From positions 17,351 through 81,350 of the forward strand of contig NZ_JAAKZF010000022.1 in the NCBI RefSeq assembly GCF_011045125.1: DNA of 64,000 nucleotides. The letters run 5' to 3'. Below the pieces are notes generated by a model, which worked only from the letters and a program-made list of their open reading frames with translations, did not search any database and was not told the DNA's origin. The position numbers were made by a program, and so were the translations under genes. How positions within the stretch are numbered: position 1 is the first letter of the stretch; every line of letters starts with the position of its first letter. This document shows, piece after piece, positions 8,296 to 15,049 of this stretch. Source of the stretch: Allomesorhizobium camelthorni. Its GTDB lineage: Bacteria > Pseudomonadota > Alphaproteobacteria > Rhizobiales > Rhizobiaceae.

Positions 8296-8931
8296 GATTT
8301 CTTTCGTGCGCTGCGGTGCGGCATCTGGGCCATGGGTGTGCCGATCATCATTCTGGGCGGCATCTATGGCGGCGTGTTCTCGCCGACGGAGGTGGCAGCC
8401 GTCGCCTGCCTCTACGCAGCCTTCGTCACGATGGTCGTCATGCGCGAGCTCACGCCCTGGCGCGTGGTGGATGCAGCGGCGAATACGGTCCGCTTCACGG
8501 CGCAAATCCTGATCATCGTCGCCTGCGCGGGGTGTTCTCCAGGGTCGTCACAGTGAATCAGGTTCCTGCAACCCTCGTCAGCTGGATCACCGAAGCGCAA
8601 TTGCCGGTCCGGCTTCTTCTGCTCGGGATCGATCCGCTGTCCGCGATCCTGCTCTTGACGCCGCTGCCGGTGCCGCTGATCGTGGCGGCCGGCATTGATC
8701 CGGTGTATTTCGGCATGATCGTTACCGTCAATCTGGCGATCGGCCTGTTCACACCGCCCTTCGGCATCAACATCTTCGTCATGCAGTCGCTCTTCGGGAT
8801 GCCGCTGTCGGCCATTTATCGCGGCGTGGTACCCTTCCTCGTCATCTACCTGGCTGCCGCTGGCGCTGGTCACTTACGTGCCCGCGATCTCGCAGTTCGG
8901 TGTCCAGCTCCTCACGCATCAATTGTGTTGA
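8296..8931 (+). pseudogene. Broken TRAP large permease gene (dctM 3' remnant)
   Basis: The C-terminal half of DctM is recognisable across several frames: GVPIIILGGIYGGVFSPTE and the following helix, then after a frameshift near 8530 ILLLTPLPVPLIVAAGIDPV and IGLFTPPFGINIFVMQSLFG, then another shift to LVTYVPAISQFG before a stop at 8929-8931. The receptor C-terminus, DctQ and the DctM N-terminus have been deleted between 8196 and 8296. At least two indels make it non-functional. The stop codon overlaps the -35 region of the next operon. Confidence 0.85.
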
Positions 8932-8975
8932 CAACATTTGTAAATGCAATCATTGTATTTGTTGAGATAGGGAGG
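8928..8975 (+). promoter_or_regulatory. Promoter and operator of the gamma-resorcylate operon
   Basis: TTGACA at 8928-8933 is followed by the motif TTGTAAATGCAA (8938-8949) in the spacer and an ATTGTATTT-like -10 region at about 8952-8960. The 12-bp motif is the exact reverse complement of TTGCATTTACAA at 7692-7703. Between -35 and -10 a bound repressor would block polymerase. A short TGTTG-A-CAACA inverted repeat overlaps the -35. Confidence 0.6.
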
Positions 8976-8986
8976 AGGAAGCCCTC

Positions 8987-9496
8987 ATGACCTTGACAGT
9001 CGCTCCAAACGAAACCGTAGAGACAAACTTTCGCGCCATGATGCGGAAGTTCCCTGCCACCGTCACGGTCGTCACTGGCCGCAATGACGGGGTTGATCAT
9101 GGGATGACGGTGACGGCCGTCACCTCGGTCTCGATGGATCCGCCGTCGCTGGTGGTCTGTCTCAACAACCGGACCTACCTGCACGAAATGCTGCTTGAGC
9201 AGCCGAACTTCGCGGTGAACGTGCTGACGCAGAAGCAGCGGCCTCTCTCCGACGCGTTCAGCGGCAAGGTCGCGCCGGAGGACAGGTTCCGGCCGGACGA
9301 ATGGGAGCGCCACTCATCCGGCGTCGTCATGCTTGCAGGCGCGCATGCGCGGGTGGTCTGCCGGCGCGTCGCCGCGGTTCCCTACGGAACCCACACCCTT
9401 TTCATCGGCCAGGTGATTGACGCCTTCGTGGACGATGTGACCCGGCCTCTTCTCTACGAGGACGCGCGGTACTGCGTTTCGCAGCCCGCGGCCTGA
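8987..9496 (+). CDS. graD: Flavin reductase component of resorcinol hydroxylase
   Basis: 169 residues of the DIM6/NTAB flavin reductase family, with the conserved MTVTAVTSVSMDPPSLVVCL segment that binds the flavin phosphate and a C-terminal LLYEDARY tail. It supplies reduced FAD/FMN from NADH to a separate oxygenase. The oxygenase gene follows 28 bases downstream, and the later genes complete the resorcinol pathway, so this is the reductase of a two-component resorcinol hydroxylase (GraD of the Rhizobium gra cluster, named from context). GGGAGGAGG precedes the ATG. Confidence 0.85.
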   Translation: MTLTVAPNETVETNFRAMMRKFPATVTVVTGRNDGVDHGMTVTAVTSVSMDPPSLVVCLNNRTYLHEMLLEQPNFAVNVLTQKQRPLSDAFSGKVAPEDRFRPDEWERHSSGVVMLAGAHARVVCRRVAAVPYGTHTLFIGQVIDAFVDDVTRPLLYEDARYCVSQPAA

Positions 9497-9524
9497 GTCC
9501 CGCAATCTATTTCAGGAGGAACCC

Positions 9525-10757
9525 ATGACACTTGGCGCTATCGAGGCCAGGAGGGAGGACGTTGCCGTCATCGGCGGGAGCCTTAAGGACCGCGTGGCGG
9601 AACTGTTCCCTCTCATTCGGCAGCGGGCGTTGGCAACCGAGCGCGCGCGGCGCGTGCCGGCGGCCAACATCGCCGCTCTGCGCGAGATGGGCTATTTCGA
9701 CGTGGTGAAGCCTGCCGCCTATGGCGGTTCGCCGCGGCCTTTCGCCGAACTCGTCGATGCGAACATCGAGCTTTCCGCCGCCTGCGCCTCCACCGGCTGG
9801 GTCGCAGGCCTGCTTTCGGCGCATCAATGGCTGCTCGCCATGTTCCCGAAAGAGGCGCAGGACGACGTCTGGGACGAAAATCCCGGCGCGCTCTTGTGCG
9901 GCTCCTATGCGCCCACCTCCATGGCCGAGCGCGTCGAAGGCGGCTATCGCCTCAATGGACGCTGGTCCTTCGCCAGCGGCTGCGACAATGCGCAATGGTC
10001 GCTGTGCGCGGCCATCCTTCCCACTCGTGGCGAGGAGAAGCCGGTTCCCGCGTTCCTGCTCGTTCCGGCGCACGAATACATGATTGACGATACATGGGAG
10101 GTGGTGGGCCTCGCCGGTACGGGGTCGAAGACCCTCGTGCTCGACAATGTGGTGGTGCCGGAGCACCGCGTGCTCACCTTCCCGCAGGCTACCAGCGGCA
10201 GGACGCCGGGTGCCAAGGTCTATCCGCGTCAGGGGCTGTTCAACATGCCCTTGCTGACGGGTATCCCTTCCTGCCTGGCTTCAGCTGCCGTAGGCGCTGC
10301 CAAGGGGGCGCTGGAAAGCTACGTCGCCTCGATCTCAACGCGCGTTACGCGCGGCGCGGTGGCCGGCGGCAACAATCGCATGGCCGAGTTTCCCACCATC
10401 CAGCTTCGCGTCGCGGAAGCGGCGGCGAGCGTCGATGCCGCGCGCGAAATCCTGCTGCGCGATGTCGCGCACGCCGAGGCATTGGCCGGGTCAGGGGCCG
10501 GGTCGGGGAATGCGTTCTCGGTGGAGGACCGCCTTGTCAGCCGTCGTGGCCAGGCTTTCGCCGTGAGTCTTGCGCTGCGCGCCGTGGAGGCGCTCAACGC
10601 CTCGACCGGCGGCACGGGGCTCAACCTGGAGAATCCCGTCCAGCGTGCCTGGCGCGACGCCAACGCCGTCGGTCGCCACATCAGCATGAACTGGGATGCC
10701 GTCGGCACCATGATCGGCCAGCACATGCTCGGCCTCGAACCCAAGGGTCAGTACTGA
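9525..10757 (+). CDS. graA: Oxygenase component of resorcinol hydroxylase (acyl-CoA dehydrogenase fold)
   Basis: 410 residues with the acyl-CoA dehydrogenase fold of class D flavin monooxygenases (HpaB/HsaA type). The N-terminal helical part has ALREMGYFDVVKPAAYGG and ASTGWVAGLLSAHQW; the middle beta domain has GGYRLNGRWSFASGCDNAQW; the C-terminal helices end with the active-site region ISMNWDAVGTM. Using reduced flavin from the adjacent reductase it would hydroxylate resorcinol to hydroxyquinol (1,2,4-trihydroxybenzene). The assignment rests on family plus position beside the decarboxylase that makes resorcinol. AGGAGG precedes the ATG. Confidence 0.85.
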   Translation: MTLGAIEARREDVAVIGGSLKDRVAELFPLIRQRALATERARRVPAANIAALREMGYFDVVKPAAYGGSPRPFAELVDANIELSAACASTGWVAGLLSAHQWLLAMFPKEAQDDVWDENPGALLCGSYAPTSMAERVEGGYRLNGRWSFASGCDNAQWSLCAAILPTRGEEKPVPAFLLVPAHEYMIDDTWEVVGLAGTGSKTLVLDNVVVPEHRVLTFPQATSGRTPGAKVYPRQGLFNMPLLTGIPSCLASAAVGAAKGALESYVASISTRVTRGAVAGGNNRMAEFPTIQLRVAEAAASVDAAREILLRDVAHAEALAGSGAGSGNAFSVEDRLVSRRGQAFAVSLALRAVEALNASTGGTGLNLENPVQRAWRDANAVGRHISMNWDAVGTMIGQHMLGLEPKGQY

Positions 10758-10789
10758 CCCGCGCTCGAACGCACCTCAAGGGAGGAAAC

Positions 10790-11764
10790 ATGCAAGGCAA
10801 GATCGCGCTCGAGGAGCATTTCGCCATTCCCGAAACGCTGATGGACTCGGCCGGCTTCGTGCCGGGGGACTATTGGACGGAATTGCAGAGGCGGCTGCTC
10901 GACATCCAGGACACGCGGCTGAGGCTTATGGACCAGCACGGGATCGATATGATGATCCTGTCGCTGAACGCGCCTGCCGTTCAGGCCATCCCCGACACCG
11001 GCAGGGCCCTCGAAATTTCACGCCGCGCCAATGATGCGCTGGCCGAGGAGTGCGCCAAGCGCCCCGACCGGTTCCGCGCCTTTGCAGCCCTGCCGCTGCA
11101 GGACCCGGAAGCGGCATCACGCGAGCTGGAGCGCTGCGTCAAGGATCTCGGCTTCGTCGGCGCACTGGTGAATGGCTTCAGCCAGCGCAGCGACACCAGC
11201 GATCTGCTCTACTACGATCTGCCGCAATATCGCAGCTTCTGGGCCACGCTCGCCGCGCTCAACATGCCGTTCTACCTGCATCCGCGCAATCCATTGCCGC
11301 AGGACAGCCGCATCTATGAGGGCCATCCGTGGCTGATGGGTCCCACCTGGGCCTTCGCGCAGGAAACGGCGGTGCACGCGCTGCGGCTGATGGGCTCGGG
11401 CCTGTTCGACGAGCATCCAGGCCTACAGATCATCCTCGGCCACATGGGCGAGGGCCTGCCCTATATGATGTGGCGCATCGACAACCGCAATGCGTGGGTG
11501 AAAGTGCCGCCGAAATACCCGGCCAAGCGGCGCATCGCGGATTATTTCAACGAGAACTTCTACATCACCACCTCGGGCAACTTCCGCACCCAGACGCTGA
11601 TCGACGCGATGCTGGAAATCGGCTCGGACCGCATCCTCTTCTCCACCGACTGGCCGTTCGAGAACATCGATCATGCAGCCGACTGGTTCGACAGCGCCAC
11701 CATCTCGGAGGCGGACCGCGTCAAGATCGGCCGCACCAACGCAAAGGCGCTGTTCAAGCTGTAA
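10790..11764 (+). CDS. graF: Gamma-resorcylate (2,6-dihydroxybenzoate) decarboxylase
   Basis: 324 residues of the amidohydrolase-fold decarboxylases, starting MQGKIALEEHFAIPE as in gamma-resorcylate decarboxylases. All expected metal and catalytic residues are at the known positions: E8, H10, H164 (FYLHPRNP), H218 (LGHMGE) and D287 (STDWPFE). The enzyme removes CO2 from 2,6-dihydroxybenzoate to give resorcinol, reversibly and without organic cofactor. The ATG at 10790 is preceded by GGGAGG; the open frame runs far upstream but only as an overlap with the oxygenase gene. It feeds the two-component hydroxylase encoded just before it. Confidence 0.93.
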   Translation: MQGKIALEEHFAIPETLMDSAGFVPGDYWTELQRRLLDIQDTRLRLMDQHGIDMMILSLNAPAVQAIPDTGRALEISRRANDALAEECAKRPDRFRAFAALPLQDPEAASRELERCVKDLGFVGALVNGFSQRSDTSDLLYYDLPQYRSFWATLAALNMPFYLHPRNPLPQDSRIYEGHPWLMGPTWAFAQETAVHALRLMGSGLFDEHPGLQIILGHMGEGLPYMMWRIDNRNAWVKVPPKYPAKRRIADYFNENFYITTSGNFRTQTLIDAMLEIGSDRILFSTDWPFENIDHAADWFDSATISEADRVKIGRTNAKALFKL

Positions 11765-11775
11765 GGAGACGAGGA

Positions 11776-12660
11776 ATGACGGCCAGGCGATATCCGCTCT
11801 TCTCCGAAGAGACCTCCGCGGAGGTGGTCAATGCGCGCATGGGCGCGGACGCGGATCCGCGGCTGCGCGAAGTGATGGCGGCGATCGTCCGCCATCTTCA
11901 TGCGGCGGTGAAGGAAGTGGAGCCGACGCATGAGGAATGGCTGGCGGCCATCGAGTTCCTCACCAGGACCGGCCACATGTGCACGGACTGGCGGCAGGAG
12001 TTCATTCTGCTGTCGGACGTACTCGGCGTGTCCATGCTGGTCGATGCGATCAACCATCGCCGCCCATCCGGCGCCACGGAAAACACGATCCTCGGACCGT
12101 TCTACGTGCCTGAGGCTCCCAGATACGAGCGCGGCACGAATATCTGTCTCGACGGCAAGGGCGAGCCGCTGGTCGTGGGCGGCAGCGTGCGCGACACGGA
12201 GGGAAAGCCGATCGAGGGCGCGCTCATCGACGTCTGGCAGACCAATGACGACGGCTTTTACGACGTGCAGCAGAAGGGCGTGCAGCCGGACTGGAACCTG
12301 CGCGGCGTCTTCACCACGGACGCTGACGGCAGCTATCGCTTCCGCTCCGTCAAGCCGCGCTATTATCCCATCCCGGATGACGGGCCGGTGGGCAAGCTGC
12401 TGGGCCAGCTCGGGCGGCACCCAAACCGCGCGGCGCACATCCATTTCATCGTTACCGCGCCGGGCTACGAACCACTCATCACCCACATCTTCCCGCCTGA
12501 CTGCGAATATCTCGACCAGGACGCTGTGTTCGGCGTAAAGGAGAGCCTGATCGCGGATTTCCGGCGTATCGAGGAGCCCGGAACGGACGAAGATGCTGGT
12601 CTCGCGGGGCCCTTCTGGAGCGTGAATTGGGACTTCGTACTGACGAGGTCAGGTGGCTGA
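11776..12660 (+). CDS. graB: Hydroxyquinol 1,2-dioxygenase
   Basis: 294 residues of the intradiol ring-cleavage dioxygenases: N-terminal helical dimerisation domain (MCTDWRQEFILLSDVLGVS) and catalytic beta-sandwich. The four non-haem Fe(III) ligands are visible: Y162 (GFYDVQ), Y197 (RYYPIP), H221 and H223 (AAHIHF). The length and TENTILGPFY motif match hydroxyquinol rather than catechol enzymes. It opens hydroxyquinol between the ortho hydroxyls to maleylacetate. The ATG at 11776 has GGAGACGAGG upstream. The end overlaps or abuts the maleylacetate reductase start. Confidence 0.92.
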   Translation: MTARRYPLFSEETSAEVVNARMGADADPRLREVMAAIVRHLHAAVKEVEPTHEEWLAAIEFLTRTGHMCTDWRQEFILLSDVLGVSMLVDAINHRRPSGATENTILGPFYVPEAPRYERGTNICLDGKGEPLVVGGSVRDTEGKPIEGALIDVWQTNDDGFYDVQQKGVQPDWNLRGVFTTDADGSYRFRSVKPRYYPIPDDGPVGKLLGQLGRHPNRAAHIHFIVTAPGYEPLITHIFPPDCEYLDQDAVFGVKESLIADFRRIEEPGTDEDAGLAGPFWSVNWDFVLTRSGG

Positions 12661-12661
12661 C

Positions 12662-13717
12662 ATGCAGGCATTCACCTATACAGGCCTTCCCACAAGGGTC
12701 ATCTTCGGCATTGGCACGCTTGACAAGCTCACCGCCGAGGTAGAGCGCCTCGGCGTCTCGCGCGCGCTCGTGCTCTCCACGCCCCGTCAGCGGGAAATGG
12801 TGGAGGATGCGGCGCGGCGCCTCGGGGCGCTTGCCGCCGGCATCTTCTCAGAAGCGGCCATGCACACGCCCGTAGACGTGACCGAGCGGGCAATGCGGGA
12901 GGTGGAGCGCTGCGGCGCGGACGGCATTGTCGCAATCGGCGGCGGATCGACCACCGGACTCGGCAAGGCAATTGCGCTGCGCACGAACCTGCCGCAGCTT
13001 GTGGTGCCCACCACCTATGCGGGCTCGGAAATGACGCCGATCCTCGGGGAGACGGAGCACGGCCGCAAGACCACATTGCGCAACCCGAAGGTGCTTCCCG
13101 AAACGGTCATCTATGACGTGTCGCTGACGCTCGAGCTGCCTGTGAAGCTTTCCGCCGTCAGCGGCATGAACGCTATCGCCCATGCGGTGGAGGCGCTTTA
13201 CGCGCAGGACCGCAACCCTGTGGTCGACCTCATGGCCGATGAAGGGCTCGCCGCGCTCGCCAGGGCGCTGCCGGGCATCGTAGCGAAACCCGACGATCTC
13301 GATGCGCGGTCGGATGCGCTTTATGGCGCTTGGCTCTGCGGCATCTGCCTCGGCTCGGTCGGCATGGCTCTGCATCACAAGCTCTGCCACACGCTGGGCG
13401 GTATGTTCGATCTTCCCCACGCGGAAACGCACGCAGTCATCCTGCCCCATGCGATGCGCTACAACACGAACGCGGCACCTGCGGCGGCGGCCAAGGTGGC
13501 GCGCGCTCTCGGGGCAGGGGACGCCGCAAGGGGTTTGCAGGATCTCGCGCGCCGCGTTGGCGCACCGGTGTCGCTCAGGGAGATCGGCATGACCGCGGAG
13601 GGTATCGAGCCGGCGGTAGCGCAAGCGATGTCGAACCCGTATTGGAACCCCGAGCCGCTCGTCGAGACCCGCATCCGTGAACTTCTGGAGCGCGCGTTCC
13701 ATGGCTCAGATGCGTGA
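12662..13717 (+). CDS. graC: Maleylacetate reductase
   Basis: 351 residues of the iron-alcohol dehydrogenase superfamily. The start FTYTGLPTRVIFGIGT is typical of maleylacetate reductases, followed by the dinucleotide-binding GIVAIGGGSTTGLGKAIA, the VVPTTYAGSEMTPILGETE segment, and the histidine cluster (HHKLCHTLGG, LPHAETHAVILPH) where other family members bind metal. It reduces maleylacetate to 3-oxoadipate with NAD(P)H, the last dedicated step of the resorcinol branch. The ATG at 12662 follows the dioxygenase stop by one base; a GTG at 12653 would overlap it and is equally possible. Confidence 0.92.
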   Translation: MQAFTYTGLPTRVIFGIGTLDKLTAEVERLGVSRALVLSTPRQREMVEDAARRLGALAAGIFSEAAMHTPVDVTERAMREVERCGADGIVAIGGGSTTGLGKAIALRTNLPQLVVPTTYAGSEMTPILGETEHGRKTTLRNPKVLPETVIYDVSLTLELPVKLSAVSGMNAIAHAVEALYAQDRNPVVDLMADEGLAALARALPGIVAKPDDLDARSDALYGAWLCGICLGSVGMALHHKLCHTLGGMFDLPHAETHAVILPHAMRYNTNAAPAAAAKVARALGAGDAARGLQDLARRVGAPVSLREIGMTAEGIEPAVAQAMSNPYWNPEPLVETRIRELLERAFHGSDA

Positions 13718-13751
13718 GAGCAGTCGACCACGCAGGGAATATCCGCGTGGT

Positions 13752-14561
13752 CTATTTCGCGTCGGCCATGGTCATGGGGGCGAAGGAAAGCTCCTTGCAG
13801 AAGGCAATGAGGCGCGTAACGGCTTCCGATCCCGGCTGGACCAAAATGGGGTCGGTGCCAATCAAGGTCGCCACGGCCTGCGCTTCTCCCTGCCAGTCGA
13901 GGATGGGAGCAGCGATGGCAACAAGGCCGGGAATGAATCTGCCTTCTACCGAGGCGTAACCCTGGGCGCGAATGGTCTCGACCAGCTTATCGATATCCCG
14001 CTGCGTTGGCACGAGATCCGAAGCGATTGCCGGGTTCTTGCGGGCGTGGCGCATCTCGGCCTCGCGGATCGCTCGGAGTGGCGCGGGCGGCGCCCAGGCG
14101 AGGAAGGCGCGGCCCGTGGCGGAATTGAGCAGGGGCAAGGTGGTGCCAAGGCCCATCGAAGTCACGGTAGGCGATGCCGCGCGCTCCCAGCGGATCACCG
14201 TCGCACCCTGATTTCCCCAGACGGAGAGCAGGGCCGTCAGACCCGACTCCGTGCACAGATCGGGCAAGGCGTCGGAGGCACGGTTGACGAAATCATGCCG
14301 GGCAAGTGCCGAAAGGCCGAGGGTGACCGCGCCAGGACCGAGATCGTATTTCCCGGAGCGGCCGGCCTGTTCCACAAGACCCGCATGCTGGAAGGAGGCG
14401 AGGTAACGGTGAACCTTGCTGGGCGGCATGCGGCACTCGCGGGCGAGCTCCGACAGCGACGCCGGTCCGCGGCGTTCCATCATGGCGCCGAGGAGCCGCA
14501 ATGCCGCGTCGAGCGATTGGATGCCGCCCGTCTGCCCTTCGCCCTTATCGCCCCTGGCCAT
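13752..14561 (-). CDS. IclR-family transcriptional regulator
   Basis: 269 residues. The N-terminal winged helix reads IQSLDAALRLLGAMMERRGPASLSELA in two parts, then the recognition helix CRMPPSKVHRYLASFQHAGLVEQ. A C-terminal GAF-like effector domain follows (TLPLLNSATGRAFLA, then ASVEGRFIPGLVAIAAPILDW). IclR proteins control aromatic-acid operons by binding a pathway acid. The ATG at 14561 overlaps the 3' end of the thioesterase gene by 17 bases; the frame is open further upstream but only as overlap. It is convergent with the maleylacetate reductase gene (34-base gap) and probably governs the divergent fusion-gene operon. Confidence 0.88.
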   Translation of the reverse strand: MARGDKGEGQTGGIQSLDAALRLLGAMMERRGPASLSELARECRMPPSKVHRYLASFQHAGLVEQAGRSGKYDLGPGAVTLGLSALARHDFVNRASDALPDLCTESGLTALLSVWGNQGATVIRWERAASPTVTSMGLGTTLPLLNSATGRAFLAWAPPAPLRAIREAEMRHARKNPAIASDLVPTQRDIDKLVETIRAQGYASVEGRFIPGLVAIAAPILDWQGEAQAVATLIGTDPILVQPGSEAVTRLIAFCKELSFAPMTMADAK

Positions 14562-14961
14562 TGTCTTCCACCATTCTGCGCAATGCTTCGATTTCCGCGG
14601 CGACCATACCGTTATCGGTGCGCTTGAACAGCGCCCGCAACTCGCTCCCCACAACCGTGATGTGGCCGCCGACGCGCCCTTCATAGGAAAGACGCAGGGT
14701 TTTGCGGCCCCATTCCTCGACGGAAAGGGTGAGGGTCAGGACATCGCCGTCGCGCATCGGCCGACGGAATTGGGCGCCAGCCTCCATTAGCCCCAGGCCA
14801 ATGGCTCCCAGTCTTTCGCAGAGCGCGCCATGCCCGCCGAAACGCCTGAGCCAGTCATGGAAGGTGCGGTCGAACCACGCGTAAACGTGCGGATAAAAGA
14901 CGATGCCGGCGGGGTCGCAATCGCCAAAACTGATCGCCCAATCAAGGCTGTGCACCGTCAT
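14545..14961 (-). CDS. Hotdog acyl-CoA thioesterase, probably gentisyl-CoA thioesterase
   Basis: 138 residues of the 4-hydroxybenzoyl-CoA thioesterase family, with the diagnostic start SFGDCDPAGIVFYPHVYAWF containing the catalytic Asp, and a hotdog core ending in ELRALFKRTDNGM. I chose the ATG at 14961, preceded by GGAG; in-frame upstream ATGs lack a better site. It is divergent from the CoA-ligase/hydroxylase fusion gene, so its expected job is to release the hydroxylated aromatic acid (gentisate, if the substrate is salicylate) from CoA for ring cleavage. The substrate is inferred from context only. Confidence 0.85.
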   Translation of the reverse strand: MTVHSLDWAISFGDCDPAGIVFYPHVYAWFDRTFHDWLRRFGGHGALCERLGAIGLGLMEAGAQFRRPMRDGDVLTLTLSVEEWGRKTLRLSYEGRVGGHITVVGSELRALFKRTDNGMVAAEIEALRRMVEDNGQGR

Positions 14962-15049
14962 AATTTTCTGCTCCATAAAAAGCATTGCATAATCTGGAAA
15001 ATAACCTATCCTTCTAGTCTCGGTCTGTCGAGTGAGTTTGGGAGGAGGC
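14962..15049. promoter_or_regulatory. Divergent promoter region between thioesterase and fusion gene
   Basis: An 88-base AT-rich gap with AAAAAGCATTGCATAATC at 14977-14994. It must hold promoters for both directions and the probable IclR operator. GGAGGAGG sits directly before the fusion gene start. No clear palindrome was identified. Confidence 0.45.

Noticed and set aside
10094..10789. N-terminal extension of the decarboxylase frame
   Set aside because: It overlaps the oxygenase gene in another frame; the family start MQGKIALEEH at 10790 has its own GGGAGG site.
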